DNA of 33,021 nucleotides, from positions 1 to 33,021 of the forward strand of contig SVGQ01000023.1 in NCBI GenBank assembly GCA_015056245.1, given 5' to 3'. Under the pieces are notes generated by a model, which did not search any database, was not told the origin of the DNA, and saw only the letters and a program-made list of their open reading frames with translations. The stretch is from Clostridiales bacterium. GTDB lineage: Bacteria > Bacillota > Clostridia > Christensenellales > Aristaeellaceae. Of the stretch, positions 8,337-15,938 are shown one piece after another (positions within the stretch are counted from its first letter, which is position 1; each line of letters begins with the position of its first letter). A program made the position numbers and the translations under genes.

Positions 8337-10021
8337 GTATTGATCTGAAAGCAAAACCTTTTTTTCTGAGTGATGAGCAGATCGCATGGGTGCAGGAAAC
8401 CCTTGCCGCTATGTCGCTGGAAGAGAAGGTGGGCCAGCTGTTCTGCCCCATCAGTTACTCTTCCGACCCCGGGTATCTGCAATATCAGCTGCTCCGGTTC
8501 CATGTGGGTGGTCTGCTGTTCAAGACCAGCCCTTCCAGCGAAGTGCGCGCTGCGCTGGACTTTATGCAGAAGGGCAGCAAGATCCCGGTGCTCAGCGCTG
8601 CCAATCTGGAATTCGGCTCCACCGGCTTTCTGGAGGACGGCACCTTCTTTGCCCAGCAGATGGGCATCGGCGCAACCCGCGACCCGGAGCATGCCTACCG
8701 CATGGGCCGTGTATCCACCAAGGAAGCTGCTGCCGCTGGCTGTAACTGGGCTTTTGCCCCCATCTGCGATCTGGATCTGAATTGGCGCAACCCCATTGTG
8801 AACGTGCGCTCCTACGGTGATGACCCGGAGCGGGTCATTGACATGTGCAAGGCGTATATGCGGGCAGCTGCGGAAAACAACGTGGCGGTTTCCGTCAAAC
8901 ATTTCCCCGGCGACGGCGTGGACGAGGTGGATCAGCATCTGCTCACCAGCATCAACAGCCTCACCTGCGAGGAATGGGACGCTACCTATGGGCGCATCTA
9001 CCGGGCGTTGATCGCCGAAGGCGCCCAGACCATCATGGTGGGTCACATCGATCAGCCCGCATGTCGCGAGCGCATCAATCCCGATACAACCAAGGATACC
9101 GTACCCGCCACCCTGTCCCCGGAGCTAATGACCGGCCTGTTGCGCGGCGAGCTGGGCTTCAACGGCCTCATCGTCACCGATGCCACCCCCATGGTGGGCT
9201 ATACCTCCGCCATGAAACGCTCCGAGGCGGTGCCCCTGACCATTATGGCAGGCGCGGATATGTTCCTGTTCAATAAGGATCTGGAAGAGGACTACGGCTA
9301 CATGCTGGACGGCGTGAAGCGGGGTCTGCTCACCATGCAGCGCATGGACGAAGCCATCACCCGCATTCTGGCCCTGAAAGCCGCGCTGGGTCTGTGGAAC
9401 AAGGCCAAAGAGGAGATTATTCCTCCGGTGGAGAATACTGCCTGTATCGGCTGCGAAGAACATCATGCATGGGCTCGTCAGTGCGCTGACGAGGCCATCA
9501 CCCTTGTGAAGGACACCCAGCACGCCCTGCCGCTGGATCCCGCCAAAACGCCCCGGCTGCTGCTGGAGGTGCTGGGTGGCTGCGAAAGCGAGCAGCGCAT
9601 CGCTCAGCATATGAAAGCTCTGTTGGAAAAAGAGGGCTTCACCGTGACCCTCTACGAGCCGGAGGATTTCACCCGTCTGGAGTTCAAGGTGGAAAGCTTC
9701 CACGAACATTACGACGCGGTGCTGTATCTGGCTAACGTGGAGAACGCCTCCAACAAGACCACCAACCGCATCAACTGGTATACCATGTGGGGCGCAGGCA
9801 ACAATGTGCCCTGGTTCGTGCATGAGGTGCCCACGGTATTTGCCTCGCTGGCGAATCCCTACCATCTGGTGGATGTGCCCATGATGCGCACCTTCATCAA
9901 CTGCTATTCCAACAACAGCGAAACCCTGGAAGCGCTGGTGGAAAAGCTTATGGGGCGGGATAGCTTCCGGGGGCAGAACCCAACCGATCCCTTCCTTGGC
10001 AAGGAGCATCTGAAACCGTAA
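8333..10021 (+). CDS. Glycoside hydrolase family 3, NagZ-like, cytoplasmic
   Basis: The 562-residue protein has no signal peptide. Residues 15-350 form the GH3 TIM barrel. KHFPGDG is followed by D200-Q-H202, the Asp-His pair that serves as acid/base in NagZ-type beta-N-acetylhexosaminidases. GLIVTDATPMVG holds the nucleophile Asp283. Residues 370-562 resemble the alpha/beta sandwich C-terminal domain (DEAITLVKDTQHALPL). The first AUG overlaps the permease stop, so expression is coupled to transport. It probably cleaves the imported glycoside inside the cell. The Asp-His pair favours an N-acetylhexosaminide or a related beta-linkage, but GH3 specificity cannot be settled by motifs alone. Confidence 0.87.
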   Translation: MSIDLKAKPFFLSDEQIAWVQETLAAMSLEEKVGQLFCPISYSSDPGYLQYQLLRFHVGGLLFKTSPSSEVRAALDFMQKGSKIPVLSAANLEFGSTGFLEDGTFFAQQMGIGATRDPEHAYRMGRVSTKEAAAAGCNWAFAPICDLDLNWRNPIVNVRSYGDDPERVIDMCKAYMRAAAENNVAVSVKHFPGDGVDEVDQHLLTSINSLTCEEWDATYGRIYRALIAEGAQTIMVGHIDQPACRERINPDTTKDTVPATLSPELMTGLLRGELGFNGLIVTDATPMVGYTSAMKRSEAVPLTIMAGADMFLFNKDLEEDYGYMLDGVKRGLLTMQRMDEAITRILALKAALGLWNKAKEEIIPPVENTACIGCEEHHAWARQCADEAITLVKDTQHALPLDPAKTPRLLLEVLGGCESEQRIAQHMKALLEKEGFTVTLYEPEDFTRLEFKVESFHEHYDAVLYLANVENASNKTTNRINWYTMWGAGNNVPWFVHEVPTVFASLANPYHLVDVPMMRTFINCYSNNSETLEALVEKLMGRDSFRGQNPTDPFLGKEHLKP

Positions 10022-10033
10022 GGAGGCTCGTAT

Positions 10034-12448
10034 ATGCATTTTATCACGCCGTCCACTGCGCTGGATTGTCCGGTGCTGTGGCGGGATTTCCCCGCCGGGG
10101 ATGTAGCGCAGGCCACGCTGAAGATCACCGGTCTGGGTCTGTACCGGGCCATGATCAACGGTCAGCGGGTAGGTGCGGACTACCTGACTCCCGGCTTCAA
10201 CGACTACGACGATCGCCTGCGGGTACAGACCTATGATGTGACCGGCCTTCTGGCAGCGGACAACCGGCTTTCCGTCTGGCTGGGCAACGGCTGGTACAAA
10301 GGCCGTCTGGGGCTTGACGGCGGCAGGGAAAACACATGGGGCGACCGCTATCTGCTGGCAGCCCGACTGACCCTGCGGCACAAGGATGGCAGCGAATCCA
10401 TTCTGGAAACCGACGAACGGTGGCTGGCGGCTCAGTCGCCCATCGTGTCCGGCAACATCTACGACGGCGAAGTGCGGGATGATACCCGTCAGCCCGGCGA
10501 GCCGGTGCCCTGCGTGAAAGCGGAGGTGTCCTACAACCTGCAAGCGCCTGTTTCACCTGCCATCCGCGTGGTAGACGAGCTGCATCCCATCCTGATCATC
10601 ACCCCCAAGGGCGAGAAGGTGCTGGATTTCGGTCAGAACGCAGCGGGCATTATCCGCTTTGTGAACCGCCTGCCCAAGGGACAGACCCTGCGTATCCAGA
10701 CCGGCGAGGTGCTGCAGCAGGGCTGCTTCTACCGGGAAAACCTGCGCAGCGCAAAGTCAGAGTTTGTGTACATCTCCGATGGCGTGGTCAAGGATGTGGA
10801 GCCCACCTTCACCTTCTTCGGTTTCCGCTATGCCAAAGTGGAAGGCTTGGAAACCGTTGATCCGGCTGACTTTACCATGCTGGTGCTCTCCAGCGATCTG
10901 CGCCCCACCCTGCGCTGTGAAACCAGCCACCAGAAGCTGAACCAGCTGATGAAGAACACCTTCTGGGGTCTGCGCAGCAATTTCGTCGATGTGCCCACCG
11001 ACTGTCCCCAGCGGGATGAGCGTCTGGGCTGGACAGCGGACACGCAGGTGTTTGTCAACACCGCCTGCTATCTGGCGGACTGCAAAGCCTTCTACCGCAA
11101 GTACATGCAGGATCTCCGCGCCGATCAGACCCGCTACTACGGCGGAGATGTGCCTGCCTACAGCCCGTCTCTGAAAGGCGCGGCGGTTCATGGCGGCGCA
11201 GTATGGGCCGATGCGGCCACCATCATCCCGTGGAATGTGTACTGCCACTACGGCGATGTGGAATTGCTGCGGGAGACCTATCCCCTGATGCGGGATTATG
11301 TGGAGTACCAGATCGCCGAGGACATCAAGAACGGCGGCACCCACCTGATCTTCCCGGCCTTCACCTTTGGCGACTGGCTGGCGCAGGATGGCATGACCGA
11401 CCAGTCTCTGAAGGGCGGTACCGAAGATGCGTTCATTCAGGCGGTGTACCTGATGCAGAGCGTCCAGCTGACAGCACAAGCCGCCGAAATACTGAGCGAA
11501 GCACAGGATGCCGCCCGGTACGCCCATCTGGCTGATGAGATCCGCGAAGCCCTGATGGAGGAATACATCACCCCCGGCGGCAGGCTGGCGCTGGATACCC
11601 AGACCGCCTATGTGCTGGCCCTGAAGCATGGCCTTTACCGTGACAAAGCCAAGCTGATCGCCTGTTTCCGTACCCGCCTGAAGAAGGATTTCTACCGCAT
11701 CACCTGCGGCTTTACCGGCGCGCCCCTGATGCTGCCGGTGCTTCTGGAAAACGGTATGACAGACGTGGCCTACCGGATGCTGCTCAGCGAAGCGTTCCCC
11801 GGCTGGCTGTATTCCGTCAACCTGGGAGCCACCACCATCTGGGAACGCTGGAACAGCCTTGAAGCGGACGGTTCCATCTCCGGCACGGGCATGAACAGCC
11901 TCAACCACTACGCCTACGGTTCCGTGTGCGAGGCGGTGTTCGCTCATGTGTGCGGTCTCAGGAATGCGGCTCCCGGCTGGAAGGCCGCCACCATTGCCCC
12001 CAAGCTGAACGGACGCATCCGGCACAGCAACATCGTTTTCGATTCTCCTGCCGGGCAGTGGACAGTGGCATGGAACATCCAAAATGACGGCTCTGTTCTG
12101 CTGGATGCCATCGTTCCGGAAGGCGCTACCGCTACGGTGGTTCTGCCGGATCATCCTGACAATGCGACTGAAGCCGTGGCTGGCGGCAGCTATCACTGGC
12201 AGTATCAGCCTACGGTGGACTATCTGCATCCCTACAGCGTCCAGTCCATGATGATGGAGCTTCTGGAAAACGAGGAAGCGGTTCAGTTGCTGACCGAAAA
12301 GGCCCCCGGTATTCTCGGTATGGCAGCTGATCCCGCCAGCGAGTTCCGCGTAGAAACACCCGTTGGTGTGGCCTACGCCATGCCCTTCCTGAACCCGGAG
12401 GATGCCTTTGCGCTGGATCCGCTGCTGCGGCAGATCAAGCTGAAGTGA
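10034..12448 (+). CDS. GH78 alpha-L-rhamnosidase, cytoplasmic
   Basis: The protein has 804 residues and follows AAGGAGG 12 bases after the GH3 stop. The N-terminal part (to about residue 280) is beta-rich with the GLYRAMINGQRVG and LTPGFNDYDDR motifs of bacterial rhamnosidases. The (alpha/alpha)6 catalytic domain carries DVPTDCPQRDERLGW (acidic cluster Asp323-Glu329), WADAATIIPWNVYCHYGD and GATTIWERWNS (Glu604, proposed general base). A C-terminal beta domain follows. There is no signal peptide, so it acts on rhamnosides already imported. It releases L-rhamnose. It is the last gene of the operon and is followed by a strong terminator. No rhamnose catabolic genes are in the window. Confidence 0.94.
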   Translation: MHFITPSTALDCPVLWRDFPAGDVAQATLKITGLGLYRAMINGQRVGADYLTPGFNDYDDRLRVQTYDVTGLLAADNRLSVWLGNGWYKGRLGLDGGRENTWGDRYLLAARLTLRHKDGSESILETDERWLAAQSPIVSGNIYDGEVRDDTRQPGEPVPCVKAEVSYNLQAPVSPAIRVVDELHPILIITPKGEKVLDFGQNAAGIIRFVNRLPKGQTLRIQTGEVLQQGCFYRENLRSAKSEFVYISDGVVKDVEPTFTFFGFRYAKVEGLETVDPADFTMLVLSSDLRPTLRCETSHQKLNQLMKNTFWGLRSNFVDVPTDCPQRDERLGWTADTQVFVNTACYLADCKAFYRKYMQDLRADQTRYYGGDVPAYSPSLKGAAVHGGAVWADAATIIPWNVYCHYGDVELLRETYPLMRDYVEYQIAEDIKNGGTHLIFPAFTFGDWLAQDGMTDQSLKGGTEDAFIQAVYLMQSVQLTAQAAEILSEAQDAARYAHLADEIREALMEEYITPGGRLALDTQTAYVLALKHGLYRDKAKLIACFRTRLKKDFYRITCGFTGAPLMLPVLLENGMTDVAYRMLLSEAFPGWLYSVNLGATTIWERWNSLEADGSISGTGMNSLNHYAYGSVCEAVFAHVCGLRNAAPGWKAATIAPKLNGRIRHSNIVFDSPAGQWTVAWNIQNDGSVLLDAIVPEGATATVVLPDHPDNATEAVAGGSYHWQYQPTVDYLHPYSVQSMMMELLENEEAVQLLTEKAPGILGMAADPASEFRVETPVGVAYAMPFLNPEDAFALDPLLRQIKLK

Positions 12449-12467
12449 AGTAGTGTAATGGACAAGG

Positions 12468-12502
12468 AAACCCCAGCCTGCTGTTGAAGCGGGCTGGGGT
12501 TT
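12468..12502 (+). terminator. Rho-independent terminator of the rhamnoside operon
   Basis: AAACCCCAGCC (12468-12478) pairs perfectly with GGCTGGGGTTT (12492-12502) around a 13-nt loop, 20 bases after the GH78 stop. The A-stretch and T-stretch at the stem base make it usable in both directions. Confidence 0.85.
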
Positions 12503-12587
12503 ATGTGTGTGGGTATGGAATCCTGTGAGGGAAGATGGCATAATTGTCGTAGGAGATGCGGGCAGATTGGTCTGTGGGAACACTCCT

Positions 12588-12863
12588 TTATTCGGGTTCG
12601 CGATCAACACTCTGTTGCACTGTTTCGTGTAAATGAGACAGTTGCATCTCCTCAATCCTCTTACGGAGATCATATAGCGCTGTACCAATGGTATCAAAGG
12701 CAGAAGCCGCTTCTTGCTCGTCGTGGGTCATTCCCAAATGATGCAATGGCACAGAGTCATTTTCGTACATGGCTACAGCCCCTTCTGCCAATAGGCGAAT
12801 GTCCGCAATATCATTCCCGACATTCCAGAAGTAGGTGTTGAGTGACTGACTTTGCTGTTTCAT
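12588..12863 (-). CDS. Small hypothetical protein downstream of tnpV
   Basis: The 91-residue product starts at 12863, where its ATG overlaps the tnpV stop (TAATG), so it is translationally coupled to tnpV. It is acidic and mostly helical in character (DIRLLAEGAVAMYENDS, then DTIGTALYDLRKRIEEMQ), with no signal peptide and no motif I recognise. Local base composition is lower in GC than the flanking operons, as for tnpV. It is probably an accessory gene of the same mobile element. Confidence 0.6.
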   Translation of the reverse strand: MKQQSQSLNTYFWNVGNDIADIRLLAEGAVAMYENDSVPLHHLGMTHDEQEAASAFDTIGTALYDLRKRIEEMQLSHLHETVQQSVDREPE

Positions 12864-13234
12864 TACTCATACACCACCTCTGTCAGGATGATCTCATCCA
12901 CGCAAGAGTGTATGTTGTTCATAGCGCTGACCCATGCCATTGGATCTTTTGCTTTGATTTCCTCAGTGATGCCTTGTTTTTCCTTCATCTGCTCAACCAG
13001 CAGTTCGTAACGTGCTTGTGCAATGTCATCTATCTGGTTGAGACGTGCTACCAGCTCGCCACATGCGAGTAGGGTGTCATATGCTAATGGAAGATGCTCC
13101 TTCAGGTATTGTTTGTGCAGAAGGCCATACCGACCATAATGTGCTGGTTCTTGTTCGGGCACTGTGACCTTCGGATAGTAACAGCCGTCGGAGTGCAGTT
13201 CGTAAAGAATGCCGATTTCTTCAAAGTAATTCAT
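12863..13234 (-). CDS. tnpV: TnpV-family transposon-encoded protein
   Basis: The 123-residue protein starts at 13234, seven bases after AAAGGAG. It matches the TnpV family over its whole length: the N-terminus NYFEEIGILYE, the centre GRYGLLHKQYLKEHLPLAYDTLL, then LVEQMKEKQGITEEIKA and the end MNNIHSCVDEIILTEVVYE. TnpV proteins are carried by clostridial mobilisable and conjugative elements of the Tn4451 kind. Their function is not established. No recombinase, relaxase or other element gene lies nearby, so this is a solitary remnant or a cassette moved without its transposase. Lower GC than both flanks supports acquisition by transfer. Confidence 0.85.
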   Translation of the reverse strand: MNYFEEIGILYELHSDGCYYPKVTVPEQEPAHYGRYGLLHKQYLKEHLPLAYDTLLACGELVARLNQIDDIAQARYELLVEQMKEKQGITEEIKAKDPMAWVSAMNNIHSCVDEIILTEVVYE

Positions 13235-13380
13235 GAATGTGCTCCTTTCGTAGTTCCTGAAAACGATTGTGATTAAGGGTAACTCCTTTCTTCATAACCG
13301 CTTCCATTCACCACAAATGAGCCGCAGTCATGATGTATTGGGGAGCGTCTTAAACTCCTCTTTACATACTACAGCCCCTA

Positions 13381-13436
13381 CTTAAGGGCCTGAGGCCCTT
13401 AAGAATCCCGCATTTGCGCCCATATCATGGGCGCAA
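13381..13436. repeat. Two tandem perfect palindromes next to the tnpV island
   Basis: CTTAAGGGCC-TGA-GGCCCTTAAG (13381-13403) and TTGCGCCCAT-ATC-ATGGGCGCAA (13414-13436) each have 10-bp perfect arms and a 3-nt loop, 10 bases apart. Neither has a good U-run. They lie between the tnpV promoter side and the terminator of the redox cassette, and could be an element end, a target site or fold-back transcript ends. Otherwise 13235-13468 holds no gene I can support. Confidence 0.7.
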
Positions 13437-13468
13437 GAGAATGGATACTTCTTATAGTCTGAATACTG

Positions 13469-13512
13469 AAAGCACCGTTCCGCCTCGCTTTTGCCGGGCA
13501 GAACGGTGCTTT
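13469..13512 (-). terminator. Terminator of the redox cassette
   Basis: AAAGCACCGTTC (13469-13480) and GAACGGTGCTTT (13501-13512) form a perfect 12-bp stem with a 20-nt loop, nine bases after the stop of the leftward Fe-S gene. The stem ends in TTT when read leftward. Confidence 0.75.
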
Positions 13513-13521
13513 GCATTGGGA

Positions 13522-14538
13522 TTATTCATTTTTCGCCGAACACAGAGAGCAATTGGCGCAATGGCCTGTGCAGGCGGTTGTGTTTGTTTCTGCTGCCGGA
13601 GCGTTCTTGATGGAAGATACACCGGCAGCACTTTGCGCATCGACGGCATCTGTCACCGGCTTTGCTTCGTCCGCTGCATCCTTTCTGCGGAACACCCCGA
13701 ACCCCAGCCGGATCGCCCCCGTGGGGCAGGCCGCCGCACACTCGCCGCAGCGGATGCACTCCATGGACTGGGGATGCTTCACCGGATCCACATCCATGCC
13801 GCACACCTGCGCACACTTGCCGCAGTGGATGCATTTTTCTTCATCCACGGTGAGCCGGTAGAAGCTCACTTTGTTCAGGATGCCATAGATAGCCCCCAAC
13901 GGGCACAGGGTTTTGCAGAAGAAGCGGTACACCAGCACGCAGCCCACAAGGATGCCGATTGCCAGCAGCAGCTTCCAGCCAAAGAGCCAGCCCACGGTCT
14001 GCCGCAATTCCGGGTGCGTGCCCAGCAGCGGGAGGCCGCCCAGCAGTGTGCCGGAAGGGCAGATATACTGGCAGAAAGCCGGGTCGCCCATGCCGATCAC
14101 ATTGGTCACCAGCACGGGCATCAAAAGAACGAACACCACCAGTACGCCGTACTTGATGTATTTGGCAAACCGGGGCAAGCGTAGTTTCTTCTTCGGCAGC
14201 GGGATCTTGGCGATCAACTCCTGTATCAGCCCGAAGGGGCAAAGGAAACCGCACACAAAGCGGCCCAACAGCACCCCCACCGCCAAAAGGAAGCCCACCA
14301 CATAGAAGCTCATATCCATTTTCACCGAGCCGCTGACTGCCTGCAATGCGCCGATGGGACAGGAAACCGAGGCAGCCGGGCAGCTGTAGCAGTTCAGGCC
14401 CGGGTTGCAGAAGTTTTTCCATGGACCGGTGTACAGCTTGGCCCCGCCTTTGGCAAAGAAATTGCCCGCATGGCAGTTGCTCAGGCCGAAGGCAACGATC
14501 TGAACGGCTTTGCGCCTGATCTTCTGAGAAATTTTCAT
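13522..14538 (-). CDS. NapH-like polytopic membrane protein with two ferredoxin-type [4Fe-4S] sites
   Basis: The protein has 338 residues. The N-terminal part has the Cys-rich motif FCNPGLNCYSCPAASVSCPIGAL, typical of this 4Fe-4S family. About five membrane segments follow, with the paired CGFLCPFG and CKTLCPLG motifs of NapH/MauN/YccM-type electron carriers. Two ferredoxin motifs follow, CIHCGKCAQVC and CIRCGECAAACP, expected to bind two [4Fe-4S] clusters on the cytoplasmic side. An unusual C-terminal tail ends in CTGHCANCSLC, which adds four cysteines. The start at 14538 has only a weak GGTGA ribosome site, so translation is likely coupled to the 49-aa gene ending four bases upstream. It probably carries electrons across the membrane to the exported thioredoxin-like partner. 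Confidence 0.88.
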   Translation of the reverse strand: MKISQKIRRKAVQIVAFGLSNCHAGNFFAKGGAKLYTGPWKNFCNPGLNCYSCPAASVSCPIGALQAVSGSVKMDMSFYVVGFLLAVGVLLGRFVCGFLCPFGLIQELIAKIPLPKKKLRLPRFAKYIKYGVLVVFVLLMPVLVTNVIGMGDPAFCQYICPSGTLLGGLPLLGTHPELRQTVGWLFGWKLLLAIGILVGCVLVYRFFCKTLCPLGAIYGILNKVSFYRLTVDEEKCIHCGKCAQVCGMDVDPVKHPQSMECIRCGECAAACPTGAIRLGFGVFRRKDAADEAKPVTDAVDAQSAAGVSSIKNAPAAETNTTACTGHCANCSLCSAKNE

Positions 14539-14542
14539 GCGG

Positions 14543-14692
14543 TCACCCCAATCCGATGCATTCCAGACACAGGTTGACAGCTTTTTTCAGCACGATCGCC
14601 ATCTCTCCCCGGCTGATGCCGTAGACCATCATGGCGGCAGCGGCGCAGAGCAGTCCCACCCGCAGCCCGTTCATCCAGCGGTTACTGCGCAT
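14543..14692 (-). CDS. CD1871A-family small CXXC membrane protein
   Basis: The 49-residue protein starts at ATG 14692 behind GGAGGA and overlaps the end of the thioredoxin gene by 11 bases. It has one hydrophobic segment (LRVGLLCAAAAMMVYGISRGE) and ends NLCLECIGLG. A short membrane helix, RGE, and a C-terminal xxICLECIGxG are the signature of the family named after Clostridioides difficile CD1871A, where CXXC is the only conserved cysteine pair. Its function is not known. Its place between a TlpA-like thioredoxin and a NapH-like Fe-S protein suggests a redox relay or an assembly role at the membrane. Confidence 0.85.
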   Translation of the reverse strand: MRSNRWMNGLRVGLLCAAAAMMVYGISRGEMAIVLKKAVNLCLECIGLG

Positions 14693-15725
14693 TCAGGTGT
14701 TCCTCCACAAAGGCCATGCAGCCGGGCACGTTGGCGCCCACGATGGGCTCGCCCACCACTGCGCCGGTAGCATCCACAAAGAAGGTAGTGGGCACGCCGA
14801 CCACCTGATTGATCAGGGAATAGAAATCCACGCCTGCAACCAGATGCAGGTAGCTGTCCGCGCCGGTGCTTTCGCAAATCAGGTTTGCCATCTCCAGCGT
14901 TTCCGCATCCTCCAGCGAATGCAGGTCGCTGACCAGTCCCACCAGCTGCACATTGTCCGGCATGGAGGCGCTCCAGGCTGCCAGTTCATCCATCTCGTCG
15001 ATGCAGGGGCCGCAGAAGGTGCCCCACACATTCACAACAGTCAGATCCTTGGCGGCAAAGATGTCGCTGGTGACGGGATTGCCGCTGAGGTCAGTGGTGG
15101 CAAAGGCGGGGAAGGTCACCTCCGGCTGATCGAACTCGCCTTCGGCAAATACCAGCGGCTGGAAACTGGCGGCATTCATCAGCTCGTTGGCGCGGATAAC
15201 GGCTGCATTGACCCGCTCCAGCAATTCCGCGTTCTCCGCGGACAAAAGACCCGTATAATCCAGACACACATACACATGCCCGTCGTTTTCACCCAGCACC
15301 GGCGCATTGGACACACCCAGCACATCGGCAATGGCAGTACCGTCCTGGGTCAGGCTTTCGTAGATGGCCTTTTCAAACAGCAGGATATCCCCCACGGAGG
15401 TGGTGCTGTAGGTGCGCATCTCCTCGATCATGGCGGCGCGGGTGTACTCATCCAGATCGTCTGTCAGGTACGTTTCCTGCATCTGTGCCAGAACGGGCTC
15501 ATCCGTATACAGAATTTGCAACACCGGCAGATCCGGATCAAAAGTGGTGGGCAGTACAGCGTACTCCAAGCGGAGTCCCGCCGCCAGATCTTCCTGCGTG
15601 ATGGGCAGGATCAGCCCCCGCTGGGGCACGCTGCCAAGGGCCGTTTCCTCCGCCGCGGCAAAGGGCATTGCCGCCAGCAGCATCCATACCAGCAATAATG
15701 CCAGCATCCTTTTATTTGTTTTCAT
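14682..15725 (-). CDS. Secreted TlpA-like thioredoxin-fold protein with extra N-terminal domain
   Basis: The protein has 347 residues, starting at ATG 15725 eight bases after AAGGAGG; upstream in-frame codons lack a ribosome site. A signal peptide ends in PFAAA (no lipobox). Residues 25-205 are a domain I do not recognise. Residues 210-347 are a TlpA/ResA-type redoxin domain with WGTFCGPC (Cys238, Cys241) and the cis-proline motif VPTTFFVD. It should reduce or exchange disulfides outside the membrane. It is first in a three-gene operon with the CXXC and Fe-S membrane proteins, which could recharge it with electrons. Its client is unknown; no msrA/B or cytochrome maturation genes are adjacent. 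Confidence 0.87.
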   Translation of the reverse strand: MKTNKRMLALLLVWMLLAAMPFAAAEETALGSVPQRGLILPITQEDLAAGLRLEYAVLPTTFDPDLPVLQILYTDEPVLAQMQETYLTDDLDEYTRAAMIEEMRTYSTTSVGDILLFEKAIYESLTQDGTAIADVLGVSNAPVLGENDGHVYVCLDYTGLLSAENAELLERVNAAVIRANELMNAASFQPLVFAEGEFDQPEVTFPAFATTDLSGNPVTSDIFAAKDLTVVNVWGTFCGPCIDEMDELAAWSASMPDNVQLVGLVSDLHSLEDAETLEMANLICESTGADSYLHLVAGVDFYSLINQVVGVPTTFFVDATGAVVGEPIVGANVPGCMAFVEEHLNAQ

Positions 15726-15773
15726 CGTTGCATCCTCCTTGCAAAGGCGTTTTCGCATTCCGCACATATGCTC

Positions 15774-15866
15774 ATTATATACGATTTTTCCAGAATTGCA
15801 TCAGGAAAATCCCGGTTTCATCTCATGCAATTCATACTTTACAAATACCCGCCGGGACCGTATACT
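15774..15866. promoter_or_regulatory. Divergent promoters with a 9-bp inverted repeat between them
   Basis: Rightward, TTTACA (15838-15843), a 17-bp spacer and TATACT (15861-15866) form a near-consensus promoter for the gene at 15939. Leftward, TATAAT (15779-15774) serves the redox operon; its -35 is weak. Between them GAATTGCAT (15793-15801) and ATGCAATTC (15825-15833) are perfect inverted copies whose centres lie 32 bp (three helical turns) apart. This is the arrangement expected for one regulator controlling both directions. Confidence 0.65.
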
Positions 15867-15938
15867 GAAACCTATACCGGATATCTTCTGAGACAAAAAG
15901 ATCCATATTATCATCAAAACGCAACGGAGGCATTGTTT

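Noticed and set aside
12503..12841. Rightward open frame of 112 codons opposite the tnpV partner
   Set aside because: It has no ribosome site and starts right on the terminator. The leftward gene is coupled to tnpV and fits better.
13221..13307. Leftward 28-residue frame overlapping the tnpV start
   Set aside because: It has no ribosome site and matches no known family.
13414..14184. Rightward open frame of 256 codons across the terminator and Fe-S gene
   Set aside because: It runs through the palindromes and terminator and is antisense to the cysteine-motif protein.
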